A stretch of DNA of 50,830 nt from Bacteroides sp. (GTDB lineage: Bacteria; Bacteroidota; Bacteroidia; Bacteroidales; Bacteroidaceae), in assembly GCA_017992695.1 (NCBI GenBank), contig JAGOOC010000019.1, forward strand, positions 1-50,830, given 5' to 3'. Positions 35,855-44,852 of the stretch are shown here, piece after piece; within the stretch, counting starts at the first letter, position 1; the number at the start of each line of letters is the position of its first letter. Made by a program: the position numbers and the translations under genes. The notes beneath the pieces are model-generated. The model was not told where the DNA came from and searched no databases. It worked only from the letters and a program-made list of their open reading frames with translations.

Positions 35855-35897
35855 GTGGAGGGCATTGCCACTGCAAACACATAGTCTAGTTTTACGT

Positions 35898-35945
35898 AAA
35901 TCAGTTCAGGTTGCCTTTAATGTGGTAATCTGAACTGATTTTTTT
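35898..35945 (+). terminator. Rho-independent terminator of the keto-sugar operon
   Basis: A 15-base stem (35898-35912 with 35927-35941) with a single G-T wobble, then a run of seven T. Confidence 0.88.
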
Positions 35946-36220
35946 AGATGTAGAATTACATATTTGCTACTTTAATTGGCATTAACTTAATGGCCATTAC
36001 AAAAACAGAATATAATATTCAATCTACAAGGGGTTATCGGTTTTTTAACAGCAATGAGGTGGATGGGCATTAAATGAAAGGGGTATCATCCATATATCCA
36101 TTTTCAGTTGATTAATTAGGGTTCCCCGAATAAAACGTTATTATTTGCACAGAAAATGAACAATAAACGGAATAACTATGTAAATAATGACTATATTCGC
36201 AGTATATAAACCGTGATTAC
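35946..36220. other. A/T-rich gap before the AbiE pair
   Basis: No gene is seen in this non-coding stretch. It is noticeably A/T-richer than its neighbours. A TATATTCG sequence (36192-36199), one mismatch from TAnnTTTG, could be the AbiE promoter's -7 box. I found no direct repeat of the nearby tRNA-Ser 3' end here. Confidence 0.4.
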
Positions 36221-36838
36221 ATGAAAAACTTATCTCAATTTGGAGTCGTTCCGATAGATTACGCTATTTTGGAGTCGTTTTTGTCCGATTACAGTGCTCC
36301 TCGTCATAAGATAGCCAGTCTTGAAAAGCAGGGGCAAATCCTACGTCTCAAGCGAGGGCTTTATGTGCTCTCACCCGATGTGTCGGGGGAGCTGCTGCAG
36401 CGTGAGCTAATAGCAAATCACATCTATGGTCCATCTTACGTTTCGATGGAGAGTGCCTTGCGTCATTATGGGCTGATTCCCGAAAGTGTATATGCGGTAA
36501 AATCGATGACCACGAAGCGTTCCCGAAGTTTTGAGAACGCAATAGGTCGATTTGATTACACCCTTTGCGAGCCGAATTACTACTCGATAGGGATTAATAT
36601 TGAAGGTAATGATAAGTGTTCGTTCTTGATGGCATCGCCCGAAAAGGCATTATGCGACTTGATTACCTATACACCCAATCTGCGTCCACGTTTTGTAAAA
36701 TCACTCCGATTGTTTTTGGAAGAGGATTTGCGTTTAGATATGGAGCAATTTTACAGGATGGATGTCGAGATATTCCGAGAGTGTGCCGAGAATGGCAGAA
36801 AGAAAAATGAGATTAACAATCTATTAAAATTACTGTAA
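36221..36838 (+). CDS. abiEi: AbiEi-type antitoxin/transcriptional regulator
   Basis: A 205-residue protein of the type IV toxin-antitoxin AbiEi family. The first ~50 residues are a winged helix ending in the wing GQILRLKRGLYVL. The C-terminal part shows HIYGPSYVSMESALRHYGLIPESVY and SPEKALCDLI, typical of the antitoxin domain. By family precedent it represses its own operon and counteracts the toxin without needing to bind it. The toxin gene begins one base after its stop codon. Confidence 0.88.
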   Translation: MKNLSQFGVVPIDYAILESFLSDYSAPRHKIASLEKQGQILRLKRGLYVLSPDVSGELLQRELIANHIYGPSYVSMESALRHYGLIPESVYAVKSMTTKRSRSFENAIGRFDYTLCEPNYYSIGINIEGNDKCSFLMASPEKALCDLITYTPNLRPRFVKSLRLFLEEDLRLDMEQFYRMDVEIFRECAENGRKKNEINNLLKLL

Positions 36839-36839
36839 G

Positions 36840-37661
36840 ATGAATATATTTGACCAAATGTTATCTCGTTATCAGATTTTAACGGATAACGATTTGCAAA
36901 ACGCTACATACGAGGTGATGCAGGAGATTACGCTTGCAGGGCTTTACCGTGGCGGTTTCTTTGACAAGGCAGCATTCTATGGCGGCACTTGTTTGCGCAT
37001 CTTTCACTCGTTGGAGCGTTTCTCTGAGGATTTGGACTTTTCGCTTGTTGCACATAACGAGAGCTTTCATCTGGAGGACTATTTTCCTGCTATTATCGAA
37101 GAGTTCAAAGCAGCAGGTAAGCAGGTTGAGATAACCAAAAAGGATAAAAAGGTCTTCTCAAACATAGAGTCGGCTTTCTTGAAAAATGACACTCAAACGT
37201 ATGATGTCGCCCTGCCTAACCAAAAGAGCATCAAGATAAAAATCGAGGTAGATGTCAATCCTCTTCTCAAATTTAACACCGAACAGAAACTGTTGCTCTA
37301 CCCATTTTCGTTTATGACACGGTGCTTTACGCTCCCCGACCTCTATGCCGGCAAGATGCACGCACTGGTTTTCAGAGCTTGGAAAAACAGAATAAAGGGG
37401 CGCGATTGGTACGACTTTGAGTGGTATGTAAAAAAGGGCGTTGCTCTCGACTTTAACCATTTGCAAGAGCGAATACGTCAGTTCAATGGCGTAGAAATGA
37501 GCCGTGAAGATTTCATGGTTCTGCTCAAGGAGAAACTCTCAACGGCAGATATAAAGGCTGTCAAACGAGATGTAGAGCCATTTATTAAAGACCACAAGGC
37601 ATTAGAGATTTGGTCGAATGATTACTTTGTGCAATTGGCAGATATGGTTAGGTTTGCGTAA
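36840..37661 (+). CDS. abiEii: AbiEii-type nucleotidyltransferase toxin
   Basis: A 273-residue DUF1814-type nucleotidyltransferase, the toxin of the AbiE abortive-infection pair. Motif I is FYGGTCLRIFHSLERFSEDLDFSL (GGT at 48-50, DLD at 64-66), motif II is IKIEVDVNP, and motif III is DLYAGKMHALVFRAW followed by KGRDWYDFEWYV. Members block growth after phage infection, some by nucleotide addition to tRNA. All motifs appear intact. It is the second gene of the operon, and a terminator follows 15 bases later. Confidence 0.9.
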   Translation: MNIFDQMLSRYQILTDNDLQNATYEVMQEITLAGLYRGGFFDKAAFYGGTCLRIFHSLERFSEDLDFSLVAHNESFHLEDYFPAIIEEFKAAGKQVEITKKDKKVFSNIESAFLKNDTQTYDVALPNQKSIKIKIEVDVNPLLKFNTEQKLLLYPFSFMTRCFTLPDLYAGKMHALVFRAWKNRIKGRDWYDFEWYVKKGVALDFNHLQERIRQFNGVEMSREDFMVLLKEKLSTADIKAVKRDVEPFIKDHKALEIWSNDYFVQLADMVRFA

Positions 37662-37675
37662 ATAATAACATTTAG

Positions 37676-37711
37676 AACATCGGCAATAGCAGCAGTTATT
37701 GCCGATGTTTT
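37676..37711 (+). terminator. Rho-independent terminator of the AbiE operon
   Basis: Perfect 13-base stem (37676-37688 with 37697-37709) and eight-base loop, then TTTTG. Confidence 0.85.
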
Positions 37712-37786
37712 GTTTGTAGCCCAACACCTTGCACTAAGCTATTTCACCTCAAGAGCCTTATCTCTTATAAAAGAAGAGTGTTCATT

Positions 37787-37831
37787 AAAAAAAAGGGTGT
37801 AAACCAGCTAACTTGCTAATTTACACCCTTT
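37787..37831 (-). terminator. Terminator of tRNA-Ser
   Basis: On the minus strand a 12-base stem (37820-37831 with 37792-37803) is followed by eight T. It begins three bases after the tRNA CCA end. Confidence 0.88.
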
Positions 37832-37833
37832 CT

Positions 37834-37921
<88 letters not shown>

Positions 37922-38034
37922 AAAAACGTCTCAAAAACTTCCTTATCAGAAGTACTTCTCTCCAGAAGCGGTGCAAAGGTACAAATCATTTTTTATTCTG
38001 CAAACATTCTGCTGTTTTTTTGCGTAAATAATTG

Positions 38035-38042
38035 TACTTTTG
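38035..38042 (+). promoter_or_regulatory. -7 box of mutS2
   Basis: TACTTTTG matches TAnnTTTG. It overlaps the TTG at 38040, so translation must start downstream, at 38049 or more likely 38067. Confidence 0.55.
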
Positions 38043-38066
38043 TACCCAATGACAATCGGTAGAAAT

Positions 38067-40565
38067 ATGATATATCCTCAGAATTTTGAGCAAAAGATAG
38101 GGTTTGACCAAATAAGACAACTGTTAAAGACAAAGTGCCTCAGCACGTTAGGCGAAGAGCGAGTCGACGGAATGAGCTTTTCGGACAACTTCGAAGAGGT
38201 AGACGAAATTTTAAATCAGGTGACGGAATTTGTGCGCATCATCCAAGAAGAAGACGGATTTCCCGATCAATACTTCTTCGACGTGCGCCCATCGCTTAAA
38301 CGGGTACGCATCGAAGGCATGTATATGGACGAGCAGGAGCTGTTCGACTTGCGTCGCTCGCTCGAGACCATTCGCGACATCGTGCGCTTCCTTCAACGCA
38401 GCGACGAGGAGGACGAATCGACAGTGCCCTACCCCAGCCTCAAGCGGTTGGCGGGAGATATTGCGGTGTTTCCGCAGCTCATCGGCAAGATTGATGGTAT
38501 ACTCAACAAATACGGAAAGATAAAAGACAACGCGTCGAGCGAGCTGTCGCGCATCCGCCGCGAGCTGGCAAGCACTATGGGAGGCATATCGAGAATGCTG
38601 AACAGCATTTTGCGCAGTGCTCAGTCAGAGGGCTATGTGGACAAGGACGTGGCGCCAACCATGCGCGACGGGCGATTGGTGATTCCGGTAGCACCGGGCT
38701 TGAAGCGAAAGATCAAAGGCATCGTGCACGATGAGTCATCGAGCGGTAAAACCGTGTTTATAGAACCGGCAGAGGTGGTAGAGGCCAACAACCGTGTGCG
38801 CGAGCTCGAAGGCGAAGAACGTCGCGAGATCATTCGCATACTGGTGGAGTTCTCGAACTTGCTGCGCCCCTCCGTGCCCGATGTGCTTCAGTCGTATGAG
38901 TTCCTGGCCGAGATTGACTTCATCCGCGCCAAAAGCCACTTTGCCATACAAACAAACAGCCTGAAGCCGGCCTTGGAGAACGAGCAGTTGATAGACTGGA
39001 CCGCAGCCGTGCACCCACTATTGCAACTCTCGCTGGCCCGACACAACAAAAAGGTAGTGCCGCTGGATATAGAACTGAATCAACAACAACGCATCCTTAT
39101 TATATCGGGGCCCAATGCCGGTGGTAAATCGGTTTGCCTAAAAACCGTTGGGTTGCTGCAATACATGCTGCAATGCGGACTGCTGGTCTCGGTGCACGAA
39201 CGCAGCCACATGGGTATGTTCAGCAGCATCTTTATCGATATTGGCGATGAACAGTCCATCGAGGATGATTTGAGTACCTACTCGTCACACCTCACGAACA
39301 TGAAGGTGATGATGAAGCAGTGCGACGAGCGCAGCTTGATACTGATCGATGAGTTTGGTGGGGGTACCGAGCCGCAGATCGGTGGTGCCATAGCCGAAGC
39401 GGTGTTGAAACGGTTCAACGATAAACGAACGTTTGGGGTGATCACCACCCACTATCAGAACCTGAAGCACTTTGCCGAAGACCACGAAGGGGTGGTGAAC
39501 GGAGCGATGCTGTACGACCGACACTTGATGCAGGCCCTCTTTCAGCTACAGATCGGCAATCCCGGCAGCTCGTTTGCCGTAGAGATTGCTCGCAAGATAG
39601 GACTGCCCGAGGATGTGATAGCCGATGCCGCCAACCTGGTGGGTAGCGAATACATCAATGCCGATAAATACCTGCAAGACATTGTGCGCGATAAGCGCTA
39701 CTGGGAGGGGAAGCGTCAAACCATTCGCCAACGCGAAAAGCAGATGGAGGATACCATCGAGCGCTACCAAAAGGAGATGGAGGAGTTGCAGAAATCGCGC
39801 AAGGAGATTATCCGCAAGGCGAAAGAGGAGGCCGAGCAGCTGTTGCAGGAGTCGAATGCACGCATTGAAAACACCATCCGAACCATCAAAGAGTCGCAAG
39901 CGGATAAGGAAAAAACGCGCCTGGTGCGCCAAGAGCTGAGTGATTTCCGCACAACAATGAACCAACAGGCCGCTAAAGAAACCGAAGATAAAATCGCTCA
40001 GCAGATGCAGAGGCTGCAAAAGAAACAGCAGCGGAAGAAAGAGAAAAAGCCTGCCGGGGCACAAGAGGCGCCGCAACAAAAGGCACCAAAGATTGTTCCC
40101 ATAGTAGTGAATGATTATGTGAAGTTGAAGGGGCAAACCACCGTGGGGCAGGTCTTGGAGATCCATGGCAAGAATGCTATAGTTGCCTTTGGCAGCATTA
40201 AAACAACCGTGAAAACGGAGCGGTTAGAGCGAAGTACCGCCCCGCAAAAGCACGATTCATCGACCGCAAGCACCTTTGTGAGTACGCAAACGCACGATCA
40301 GATGTACGAAAAGAAGCTTCACTTCAAGCAAGACATCGATGTGCGTGGCATGCGTGGCGACGAGGCGCTGCAGGCAGTGACCTACTTCATTGACGATGCC
40401 ATACTGGTAGGTATGGACAGGGTACGCATTCTTCACGGCACCGGAACGGGGATTCTGCGCTCGCTCATTCGGCAGTATCTGGATACCGTATCGGGGGTGC
40501 GCCACTTTGCCGACGAGCATGTGCAGTTTGGCGGAGCAGGCATTACCGTAGTCGATTTAGCTTAA
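38067..40565 (+). CDS. mutS2: MutS2 ATPase/endonuclease
   Basis: An 832-residue MutS2 protein, linked to recombination control and ribosome-collision rescue rather than mismatch repair. Walker A GPNAGGKS is near 348-355 and Walker B LILIDEFGGGTEP near 423-435, with MutS-type core and clamp helices before them. A long Lys/Glu/Gln-rich coiled coil spans about 540-680, and a C-terminal Smr nuclease domain begins at DIDVRGMRGDEALQ (about 756), with the catalytic-loop HGTGTGILR. The start at 38067 (MIYPQNFEQK) follows the promoter position. corA is 27 bases downstream. Confidence 0.95.
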   Translation: MIYPQNFEQKIGFDQIRQLLKTKCLSTLGEERVDGMSFSDNFEEVDEILNQVTEFVRIIQEEDGFPDQYFFDVRPSLKRVRIEGMYMDEQELFDLRRSLETIRDIVRFLQRSDEEDESTVPYPSLKRLAGDIAVFPQLIGKIDGILNKYGKIKDNASSELSRIRRELASTMGGISRMLNSILRSAQSEGYVDKDVAPTMRDGRLVIPVAPGLKRKIKGIVHDESSSGKTVFIEPAEVVEANNRVRELEGEERREIIRILVEFSNLLRPSVPDVLQSYEFLAEIDFIRAKSHFAIQTNSLKPALENEQLIDWTAAVHPLLQLSLARHNKKVVPLDIELNQQQRILIISGPNAGGKSVCLKTVGLLQYMLQCGLLVSVHERSHMGMFSSIFIDIGDEQSIEDDLSTYSSHLTNMKVMMKQCDERSLILIDEFGGGTEPQIGGAIAEAVLKRFNDKRTFGVITTHYQNLKHFAEDHEGVVNGAMLYDRHLMQALFQLQIGNPGSSFAVEIARKIGLPEDVIADAANLVGSEYINADKYLQDIVRDKRYWEGKRQTIRQREKQMEDTIERYQKEMEELQKSRKEIIRKAKEEAEQLLQESNARIENTIRTIKESQADKEKTRLVRQELSDFRTTMNQQAAKETEDKIAQQMQRLQKKQQRKKEKKPAGAQEAPQQKAPKIVPIVVNDYVKLKGQTTVGQVLEIHGKNAIVAFGSIKTTVKTERLERSTAPQKHDSSTASTFVSTQTHDQMYEKKLHFKQDIDVRGMRGDEALQAVTYFIDDAILVGMDRVRILHGTGTGILRSLIRQYLDTVSGVRHFADEHVQFGGAGITVVDLA

Positions 40566-40592
40566 GTAAGGAACGATAAAAAACACAGAGTT

Positions 40593-41639
40593 ATGACAAA
40601 CAATCTGCTCAGCGAAAGGCTGGTTTACACCGGAGTGAGCCAAACGCAAACTCACCTGCACCTGTGCACGTATAACGCCGAGGAGGTGCAGGAGCAATCG
40701 GCAACGGACTTTCAGACCCTTGCGAAATCGCTCAATAGCGAGCATACCAATTGGCTGCAGGTTCATGGCCTGAGCAACACAGAGACCATTCGAGAGATTT
40801 GCACCCATTTTGAGATCGATTTTCTCATCCTGCAGGATATATTGAATGCCGAACACCCCACAAAGATTGAGGATCACGAGGAGTATATGGTGATCATCAC
40901 CAAACTGTTTTCTCCCTGCAAGAAGAAGGAAGACGAGCTGTGCGAACTCAAGCAACAGCAGGTTTGCTTCATCCTTGGACGCAACTTTGTGCTCACCTTT
41001 CTCGAAGATGAAACAGATTTCTTTGACGATGTAAGTACAGCCTTGCGCAACAACATACTCAAGATACGTGGCCGACAGACAGACTATCTGCTCAGTGTGC
41101 TCCTCAATAGCGTGATTGGCAATTACATCGCCATCGTGTCGGCTATCGACGACTCGCTCGAAGACCTCGAAGAGGAGCTGCTCAGCATCACCGAAGGCAA
41201 AGACATTGGCATACAGATTCAATCGCTTCGCCGACAGTACATGACCATGAAAAAAATGGTATTGCCCCTCAAAGAGCAATATGTAAAGCTGCTTCGTGCC
41301 GAAAATCAATTGTTTCATAAAGCCAACCGTGCCTTCTTTAACGATGTAAATGATCATTTGCAGTTTGTGGTGCAAACCATCGAGATTTGCCGCGAAACAC
41401 TCTCCTCCTTGGTCGATCTGTACATCTCGAACAATGACCTGCGCATGAACGACATCATGAAGCGCCTCACGATTGTTTCGACCATATTCATTCCGCTTAC
41501 CTTCCTGGTCGGTGTGTGGGGCATGAACTTTAAGATAATGCCCGAACTGGAATGGGAATACGGTTACTTCTTTGCCTGGGGGCTCATGATTACACTGGGA
41601 ATAATCGTTGCTTCCTATTTCAAGAAAAAAAGATATTAA
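40593..41639 (+). CDS. corA: CorA family Mg2+/Co2+ transporter
   Basis: A 348-residue pentameric inner-membrane channel for Mg2+, Co2+ or Ni2+. The long cytosolic helical domain is followed by two C-terminal membrane helices. The first ends in the diagnostic selectivity motif GMN (310-312) in FLVGVWGMNFKIMPE, and the second (AWGLMITLGIIVASYF) ends in the basic KKKRY tail. It probably shares a transcript with mutS2 (27-base gap) and sdaA (19-base gap). Confidence 0.94.
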   Translation: MTNNLLSERLVYTGVSQTQTHLHLCTYNAEEVQEQSATDFQTLAKSLNSEHTNWLQVHGLSNTETIREICTHFEIDFLILQDILNAEHPTKIEDHEEYMVIITKLFSPCKKKEDELCELKQQQVCFILGRNFVLTFLEDETDFFDDVSTALRNNILKIRGRQTDYLLSVLLNSVIGNYIAIVSAIDDSLEDLEEELLSITEGKDIGIQIQSLRRQYMTMKKMVLPLKEQYVKLLRAENQLFHKANRAFFNDVNDHLQFVVQTIEICRETLSSLVDLYISNNDLRMNDIMKRLTIVSTIFIPLTFLVGVWGMNFKIMPELEWEYGYFFAWGLMITLGIIVASYFKKKRY

Positions 41640-41658
41640 CACACTAAAATAACACCCT

Positions 41659-42867
41659 ATGAAATCGATCAAAGAACTTTATCGCATTGGTACAGGCCCG
41701 TCAAGCAGTCACACCATGGGTCCGCGTAAAGCGGCCGAAATATTTCTGGCCCGTCATCCCGAAGCAGCCGCTTTCAAAGTAACGCTTTATGGAAGCTTGG
41801 CAGCTACCGGTAGAGGACACATGACAGATGTGGCCATCAACGATACCTTGCAGCCTTCGGCCCCGGTCGAAATTGTGTGGCAACCCAAGGTATTTCTCCC
41901 CTTCCACCCCAACGGGATGACCTTTGCTGCGCTCGACGCGCATGGTAAACTGATTGACAACTGGACCGTTTACAGCATAGGCGGTGGTGCGCTGGCCGAG
42001 AACAATGAAACCTCTTCGATTGAGAGCCCCGAGGTTTACGACATGCACAGCATGACCGAGATTTTGGATTGGTGCGAACAGAGCGGACGCAGCTATTGGG
42101 AGTACGTCAAGCAGTGCGAGAACTCCGACATCTGGGATTACCTCAACGAAGTGTGGATAACGATGAAAGACGCCATCCACCGCGGAATTGAGCAGGAGGG
42201 TGTATTGCCCGGGCCGCTCAACCTCCGACGCAAAGCCTTTTCCTATTACGCACGCGCATCGGGCTACAAAGAGTCGCTTCGTTCGCGCGGACTGCTCTTT
42301 TCGTATGCATTGGCCGTCTGCGAAGAGAATGCATCGGGCGGCGTAATCGTCACTGCACCTACCTGTGGTTCGTGTGGGGTAATGCCGGCAGTGCTTTATC
42401 ACCTGCATAAGAGTCGGGATTTTAGTGATATTCGCATTCTACGTGCCTTGGCTACAGCAGGGTTGGTGGGCAATATTGTCAAGTTCAACGCCTCTATATC
42501 GGGAGCCGAAGTAGGCTGTCAGGGTGAAGTAGGCGTAGCCTGTGCTATGGCATCGGCAGCGGCCAATCAGTTGTTTGGGGGAAGTCCGGCTCAAATAGAG
42601 TATGCAGCCGAGATGGGATTAGAGCATCACCTAGGCATGACCTGCGACCCGGTATGCGGATTGGTACAAATACCCTGCATTGAACGCAACGCTTACGCAG
42701 CTGCTCGGGCTTTGGATGCGAACCTCTACTCTTCGTTTACCGATGGCATTCATCGTGTATCGTTCGACAAGGTAGTACAAGTCATGAAGCAAACAGGCCA
42801 TGACCTACCCTCGCTCTACAAAGAGACGAGCGAAGGAGGTCTGGCTAAAGATTACAAACAGATGTAA
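41659..42867 (+). CDS. sdaA: L-serine ammonia-lyase, iron-sulfur, single chain
   Basis: A 402-residue [4Fe-4S] L-serine dehydratase converting serine to pyruvate and ammonia. The N-terminal domain opens with the signature GTGPSSSHTMGPRKAAE. The C-terminal catalytic domain has APTCGSCGVMPAVLYH, GAEVGCQGEVGVACAMA, and MTCDPVCGLVQIPCIERNA, which supply the cluster cysteines. Alpha and beta domains are fused, as in E. coli SdaA. No accessory gene follows; the next gene is convergent. Confidence 0.95.
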   Translation: MKSIKELYRIGTGPSSSHTMGPRKAAEIFLARHPEAAAFKVTLYGSLAATGRGHMTDVAINDTLQPSAPVEIVWQPKVFLPFHPNGMTFAALDAHGKLIDNWTVYSIGGGALAENNETSSIESPEVYDMHSMTEILDWCEQSGRSYWEYVKQCENSDIWDYLNEVWITMKDAIHRGIEQEGVLPGPLNLRRKAFSYYARASGYKESLRSRGLLFSYALAVCEENASGGVIVTAPTCGSCGVMPAVLYHLHKSRDFSDIRILRALATAGLVGNIVKFNASISGAEVGCQGEVGVACAMASAAANQLFGGSPAQIEYAAEMGLEHHLGMTCDPVCGLVQIPCIERNAYAAARALDANLYSSFTDGIHRVSFDKVVQVMKQTGHDLPSLYKETSEGGLAKDYKQM

Positions 42868-42904
42868 AGAAACAATTCACAGTTAAGGTTTTTCGGTTGA
42901 TCAG

Positions 42905-43348
42905 TTAGCTATCGGCTTTACGAAATTTACCACTCTTGTCAAACTTGAACGAAGGCCCCGTGTTGAGTTTAACCTCACAACCCTTGCGATCGCGCTCCAC
43001 TTTGATGATGTGTTCTTTCGTAAAGTGATTAGCTTTCAAATATTCTTTCACATATAAAGGGACAAGTTCTTCCGGGACTTTTCCCTTTTTAGCATCCACT
43101 TCTTTCCACTCCCCCTTTTTGTCAAAATCAATCTCGGTTCCATTTTTCAAAACCACCTCATAGTTTGTTGACTCCAACAATTCATTTTCAATCTTAATAT
43201 AGTCTATTTGCTTCTTTGAGAAATGTTTGTTGATGAAATTGCGTGCCTGCAACGGCAGTTTATTCACATCTTTCGTAATAACATCAGCGGCAAAAGCGAA
43301 CTGCATAGCTACCATAGCTATGACTAACACAGATAAAATCTTTTTCAT
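42905..43348 (-). CDS. PepSY-like (DUF2874/BLIP-fold) periplasmic protein
   Basis: A 147-residue exported protein with a signal peptide ([21 protein letters not shown]). It contains two similar halves of the PepSY-like type: [18 protein letters not shown], then [29 protein letters not shown], repeated as [19 protein letters not shown], then [26 protein letters not shown]. Such proteins are common in the Bacteroidetes periplasm; the function is not known, though a protein-inhibitor fold has been proposed. It is monocistronic, with its own -7 box. Confidence 0.85.
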   Translation of the reverse strand: MKKILSVLVIAMVAMQFAFAADVITKDVNKLPLQARNFINKHFSKKQIDYIKIENELLESTNYEVVLKNGTEIDFDKKGEWKEVDAKKGKVPEELVPLYVKEYLKANHFTKEHIIKVERDRKGCEVKLNTGPSFKFDKSGKFRKADS

Positions 43349-43390
43349 TTTTTGATGTTTATTTTTAGTATGTAAGTTTATCTTCTTCTA

Positions 43391-43398
43391 CAAAAGTA
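43391..43398 (-). promoter_or_regulatory. -7 box of the PepSY-like gene
   Basis: Reads TACTTTTG on the minus strand, a TAnnTTTG match, 42 bases before the ATG. Confidence 0.5.
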
Positions 43399-43444
43399 GA
43401 TACACACTTTTAACAATAAGGCATACAAAAAGGTTTTGAAGTTT

Positions 43445-44041
43445 CTAGTCTTTTCCTACCAATTTCTCACAAGCATTGGAGTAATTGCAATTGGTTAAAT
43501 GATCATTCACCAACCCTGTGGCTTGTAGGTGTGCGTAACAGATTGTAGTCCCGAAGAATTTAAATCCCCGTCTTTTCATATCCCTGCTCATCGCATCCGA
43601 TTCGGGAGAAGATGCCGGCACTTCGCTCAGTGAGTTCGGGTTGTTCTTTATTGGCTTTTGGTTTGGAAAAAATGAGAGGGTATATGCATAGAAACTGCCA
43701 AACTCTTTTTGAATGGCGATAAACAGTTTGGCATTACTGATCGTAGATTTAATTTTCAGTCTATTCCGTACAATACGACTATCTTGCATCAAACGTTCCA
43801 CATCATCATCCGTCATTTCGGCTACCTTATTCACGTCAAAGTGGTGAAAGGCATTTCGATAGCCGTCACGCTTTTTCAGAATGGTGATCCAACTCAATCC
43901 CGCCTGTGCGCTCTCTAACACCAGAAATTCAAATAACACCTTATCATCAGTGACCAACCGACCCCACTCTTCATCGTGGTATTTTTTGTACAGTTCGTCA
44001 GTTCCACACCAACCACATCGTCCATCTATTAAGTTATCCAT
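43445..44041 (-). CDS. tag: DNA-3-methyladenine glycosylase I
   Basis: Tag excises 3-methyladenine from alkylated DNA. The zinc-snap N-terminus RCGWCGTDELYKKYHDEEWG is present, along with SWITILKKRDGYRNAFHHFD and the C-terminal KRRGFKFFGTTICYAHLQATGLVNDH, whose Cys and His residues complete the zinc site. I place the start at 44041 (MDNLIDGRCGW), closest to other Tag proteins; an in-frame ATG at 44062 adds seven residues. A DUF4738-like lipoprotein gene lies 40 bases upstream on the same strand and is probably cotranscribed. Confidence 0.93.
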   Translation of the reverse strand: MDNLIDGRCGWCGTDELYKKYHDEEWGRLVTDDKVLFEFLVLESAQAGLSWITILKKRDGYRNAFHHFDVNKVAEMTDDDVERLMQDSRIVRNRLKIKSTISNAKLFIAIQKEFGSFYAYTLSFFPNQKPIKNNPNSLSEVPASSPESDAMSRDMKRRGFKFFGTTICYAHLQATGLVNDHLTNCNYSNACEKLVGKD

Positions 44042-44081
44042 ACCGTGTGTTTTTGCATGCAAAGGCGTCGTTCAACACCAT

Positions 44082-44627
44082 TTAAATACTGTCCGTTTCG
44101 TAGTCATCTTCGAGCACCTCCACCTTTTCTATCACCATCTTTCCATTGGCAGAGATGGTGATGGAGAGAGGAATATAGAGATCGGTTTGCGGATAACAGA
44201 TGCTTGCTGCAAAGACGATTCCTTGTGGAGTGGTTTTGTTGTACACCATTCCTTCGAGAATTGACTTCGACAAAAAGTCAGGGCTTACATACGAAGCAAA
44301 GCTATTTTTAGTGAACGTGGTGTTCACCACCTCTTCGCCACCACGAGTGAGTCGAAGCACAATTTTATTGTCTACATACGTGTCGCCCATTTCGCTAGTA
44401 ACCAGCGGCAACTGCTCGTCGGGTGTACGAGAGATAGTCGAATGATACCCCTTACCGTTGAAGGTAATGTTGGTTTCACTCTTAGAGGGTTGCATGCGTT
44501 GCACCCCTTGCGCATCGGTGCTATCTTGCATCGCTATTTGCGCATTCTCATGCTGTGTTCCGCTCTTACCGCCACATGCGGCCACCACCAGTACCAGCAG
44601 CAGAAGCAGATAACTTATCCTTTTCAT
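44082..44627 (-). CDS. DUF4738-like lipoprotein
   Basis: A 181-residue lipoprotein with signal peptide and lipobox VVAAC (Cys 18), then a low-complexity Gln/Asp/Ser-rich linker of about 30 residues. The folded part, from about 50, includes TNITFNGKGYHSTISRTPDE, MGDTYVDNKIVLRLTRGGE and FVAS-like FAASICYPQTDLYIPLSITI. I recognise it as probably DUF4738, a Bacteroidetes-specific family without known function. The neighbour tag is downstream. Confidence 0.65.
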   Translation of the reverse strand: MKRISYLLLLLVLVVAACGGKSGTQHENAQIAMQDSTDAQGVQRMQPSKSETNITFNGKGYHSTISRTPDEQLPLVTSEMGDTYVDNKIVLRLTRGGEEVVNTTFTKNSFASYVSPDFLSKSILEGMVYNKTTPQGIVFAASICYPQTDLYIPLSITISANGKMVIEKVEVLEDDYETDSI

Positions 44628-44658
44628 TTTTAATGCGTTTCAGTTATTAATTCATCGA

Positions 44659-44666
44659 CAAAGGAA
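44659..44666 (-). promoter_or_regulatory. Candidate -7 box of the DUF4738-tag pair
   Basis: Reads TTCCTTTG on the minus strand, one mismatch from TAnnTTTG, with a TTG about 20 bases further upstream. Confidence 0.4.
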
Positions 44667-44695
44667 CAAAAAGAGAAGGAAATACACAACAATGA

Positions 44696-44839
44696 AGCGA
44701 GAAAATTACAGTAATCCGCCCTTTACACTCGGTACAGGTCGACCGCACTGAACGAAACGTGCAGAAGTTGACCACATTTTATGAAGAGGGCTATGCCTGT
44801 GCCAAAGCGATACTTGAGGTGCGCTCGCCAAACGTTTAA
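44696..44839 (+). pseudogene. C-terminal remnant of a patatin-like phospholipase
   Basis: An open frame of 47 codons with no start codon reads EKITVIRPLHSVQVDRTERN, then VQKLTTFYEEGYACAKAILE. This resembles the C-terminal segment (DUF6363-type) of YjjU-like patatin family proteins, where an IRP strand is followed by R-x-E-x(n)-L-x(3)-Y-x(2)-GY. The frame is closed by a stop three bases before the first codon, and nothing patatin-like precedes it. I infer a remnant from deletion. Identification is from memory of the family and is moderate. Confidence 0.45.
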
Positions 44840-44852
44840 GGAATAACGTTGC

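Noticed and set aside
40557-41672. Long open frame antisense to corA (371 codons)
   Set aside because: The plus strand encodes a complete CorA with GMN motif; the antisense translation has no recognisable domain and follows codon bias of the real gene.
41701-42408. Open frame antisense to sdaA
   Set aside because: Same reason: shadow of a strongly coding gene.
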